64,000 nucleotides of DNA from Perca fluviatilis. Taxonomy: Eukaryota; Chordata; Actinopteri; Perciformes; Percidae. The stretch is from the NCBI RefSeq assembly GCF_010015445.1, contig NC_053127.1, positions 30,566,215 to 30,630,214 on the forward strand, read 5' to 3'. Below the pieces are notes generated by a model, which was not told where the DNA came from, ran no database searches, and was given only the letters and a program-made list of their open reading frames with translations. Below are positions 63,788 through 64,000 of the stretch, one piece after another. Every line of letters starts with the position of its first letter. Within the stretch, counting starts at the first letter, position 1. A program made the translations under genes and the position numbers.

Positions 63788-63799
63788 TATAAACTGGAC

Positions 63800-64000
63800 A
63801 GGACTAAGACTCTACAGCCATGCTCTTTACACAGCCTCACTTTAGCTACATGCTAATGTTAGCATGCTACGATGCTCACAATTACAACAGTGTTTAGCAA
63901 GTGTAATGCCACCCGTCAGGTGTATTCCCACTGGTAACTTCATTACAGTTGTAGTAAGAAGAGAACAGAGAGAGTTGTGAAGATGGTAGTCATGGAGGGA
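63800..64000. other. Intergenic DNA with a repeat fragment at the window edge
   Basis: GCTAATGTTAGCATGCTACG followed by GATGCTCACAATTACAAC is related to the repeat at 11200-11880. Nothing else is recognised up to the end. Confidence 0.4.

Overview
The window is vertebrate nuclear DNA, most probably from a percomorph (spiny-rayed) teleost. The sequence is mostly non-coding, with many dinucleotide microsatellites. It also carries repeat families I recognise from teleost genomes: hAT MITEs starting TAGGGCTG, a Tc1-type MITE with GTACAGGCCAAAAG ends, a tRNA-derived SINE, and LINE 3' ends. The species assignment is inference from repeat content. No bacterial, plasmid or phage feature is present.

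One protein-coding gene is supported, on the minus strand: the 5' end of DSCAM (Down syndrome cell adhesion molecule). Exon 1 (57325-57367) encodes the start of the signal peptide. Exon 2 (33776-34093) encodes the end of the signal peptide and Ig domain 1. Exon 3 (33477-33626) encodes the start of Ig domain 2. All three junctions are phase 1, all visible splice sites are GT/AG, and the joined reading frame is open for 170 codons. Intron 1 is about 23.2 kb and intron 2 is 149 bp. Intron 3 runs off the left edge of the window (at least 33.4 kb). The remaining exons lie beyond position 1.

Bases 1-33476 are intron 3. They hold a SINE split by a Tc1-like MITE, several hAT MITEs (some with readable 8-bp target duplications), the 3' end of an L1-type LINE with a 14-bp target duplication, a PIF/Harbinger remnant, a MITE nested in another MITE, a CpG-rich pocket near 16.7-17.1 kb, and many microsatellites. 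Bases 34094-57324 are intron 1. They hold further MITEs, an element carrying a RecQ-helicase-like fragment with a 9-bp target duplication, and a 72-nt near-perfect hairpin. Bases 57368-64000 are the dscam 5' UTR/promoter side and upstream intergenic DNA. They hold a (GA)n tract in the presumed 5' leader, a foldback Tc1 element, a second SINE copy, a deleted hAT element that keeps an N-terminal ORF, and a LINE/SINE tail.

Most other open frames are chance frames, microsatellite translations or transposon debris. I did not find a convincing undescribed multi-gene system. The observations most worth a second look are the 44.4-kb hairpin, the helicase-fragment element, the foldback Tc1 element and the nested insertions.
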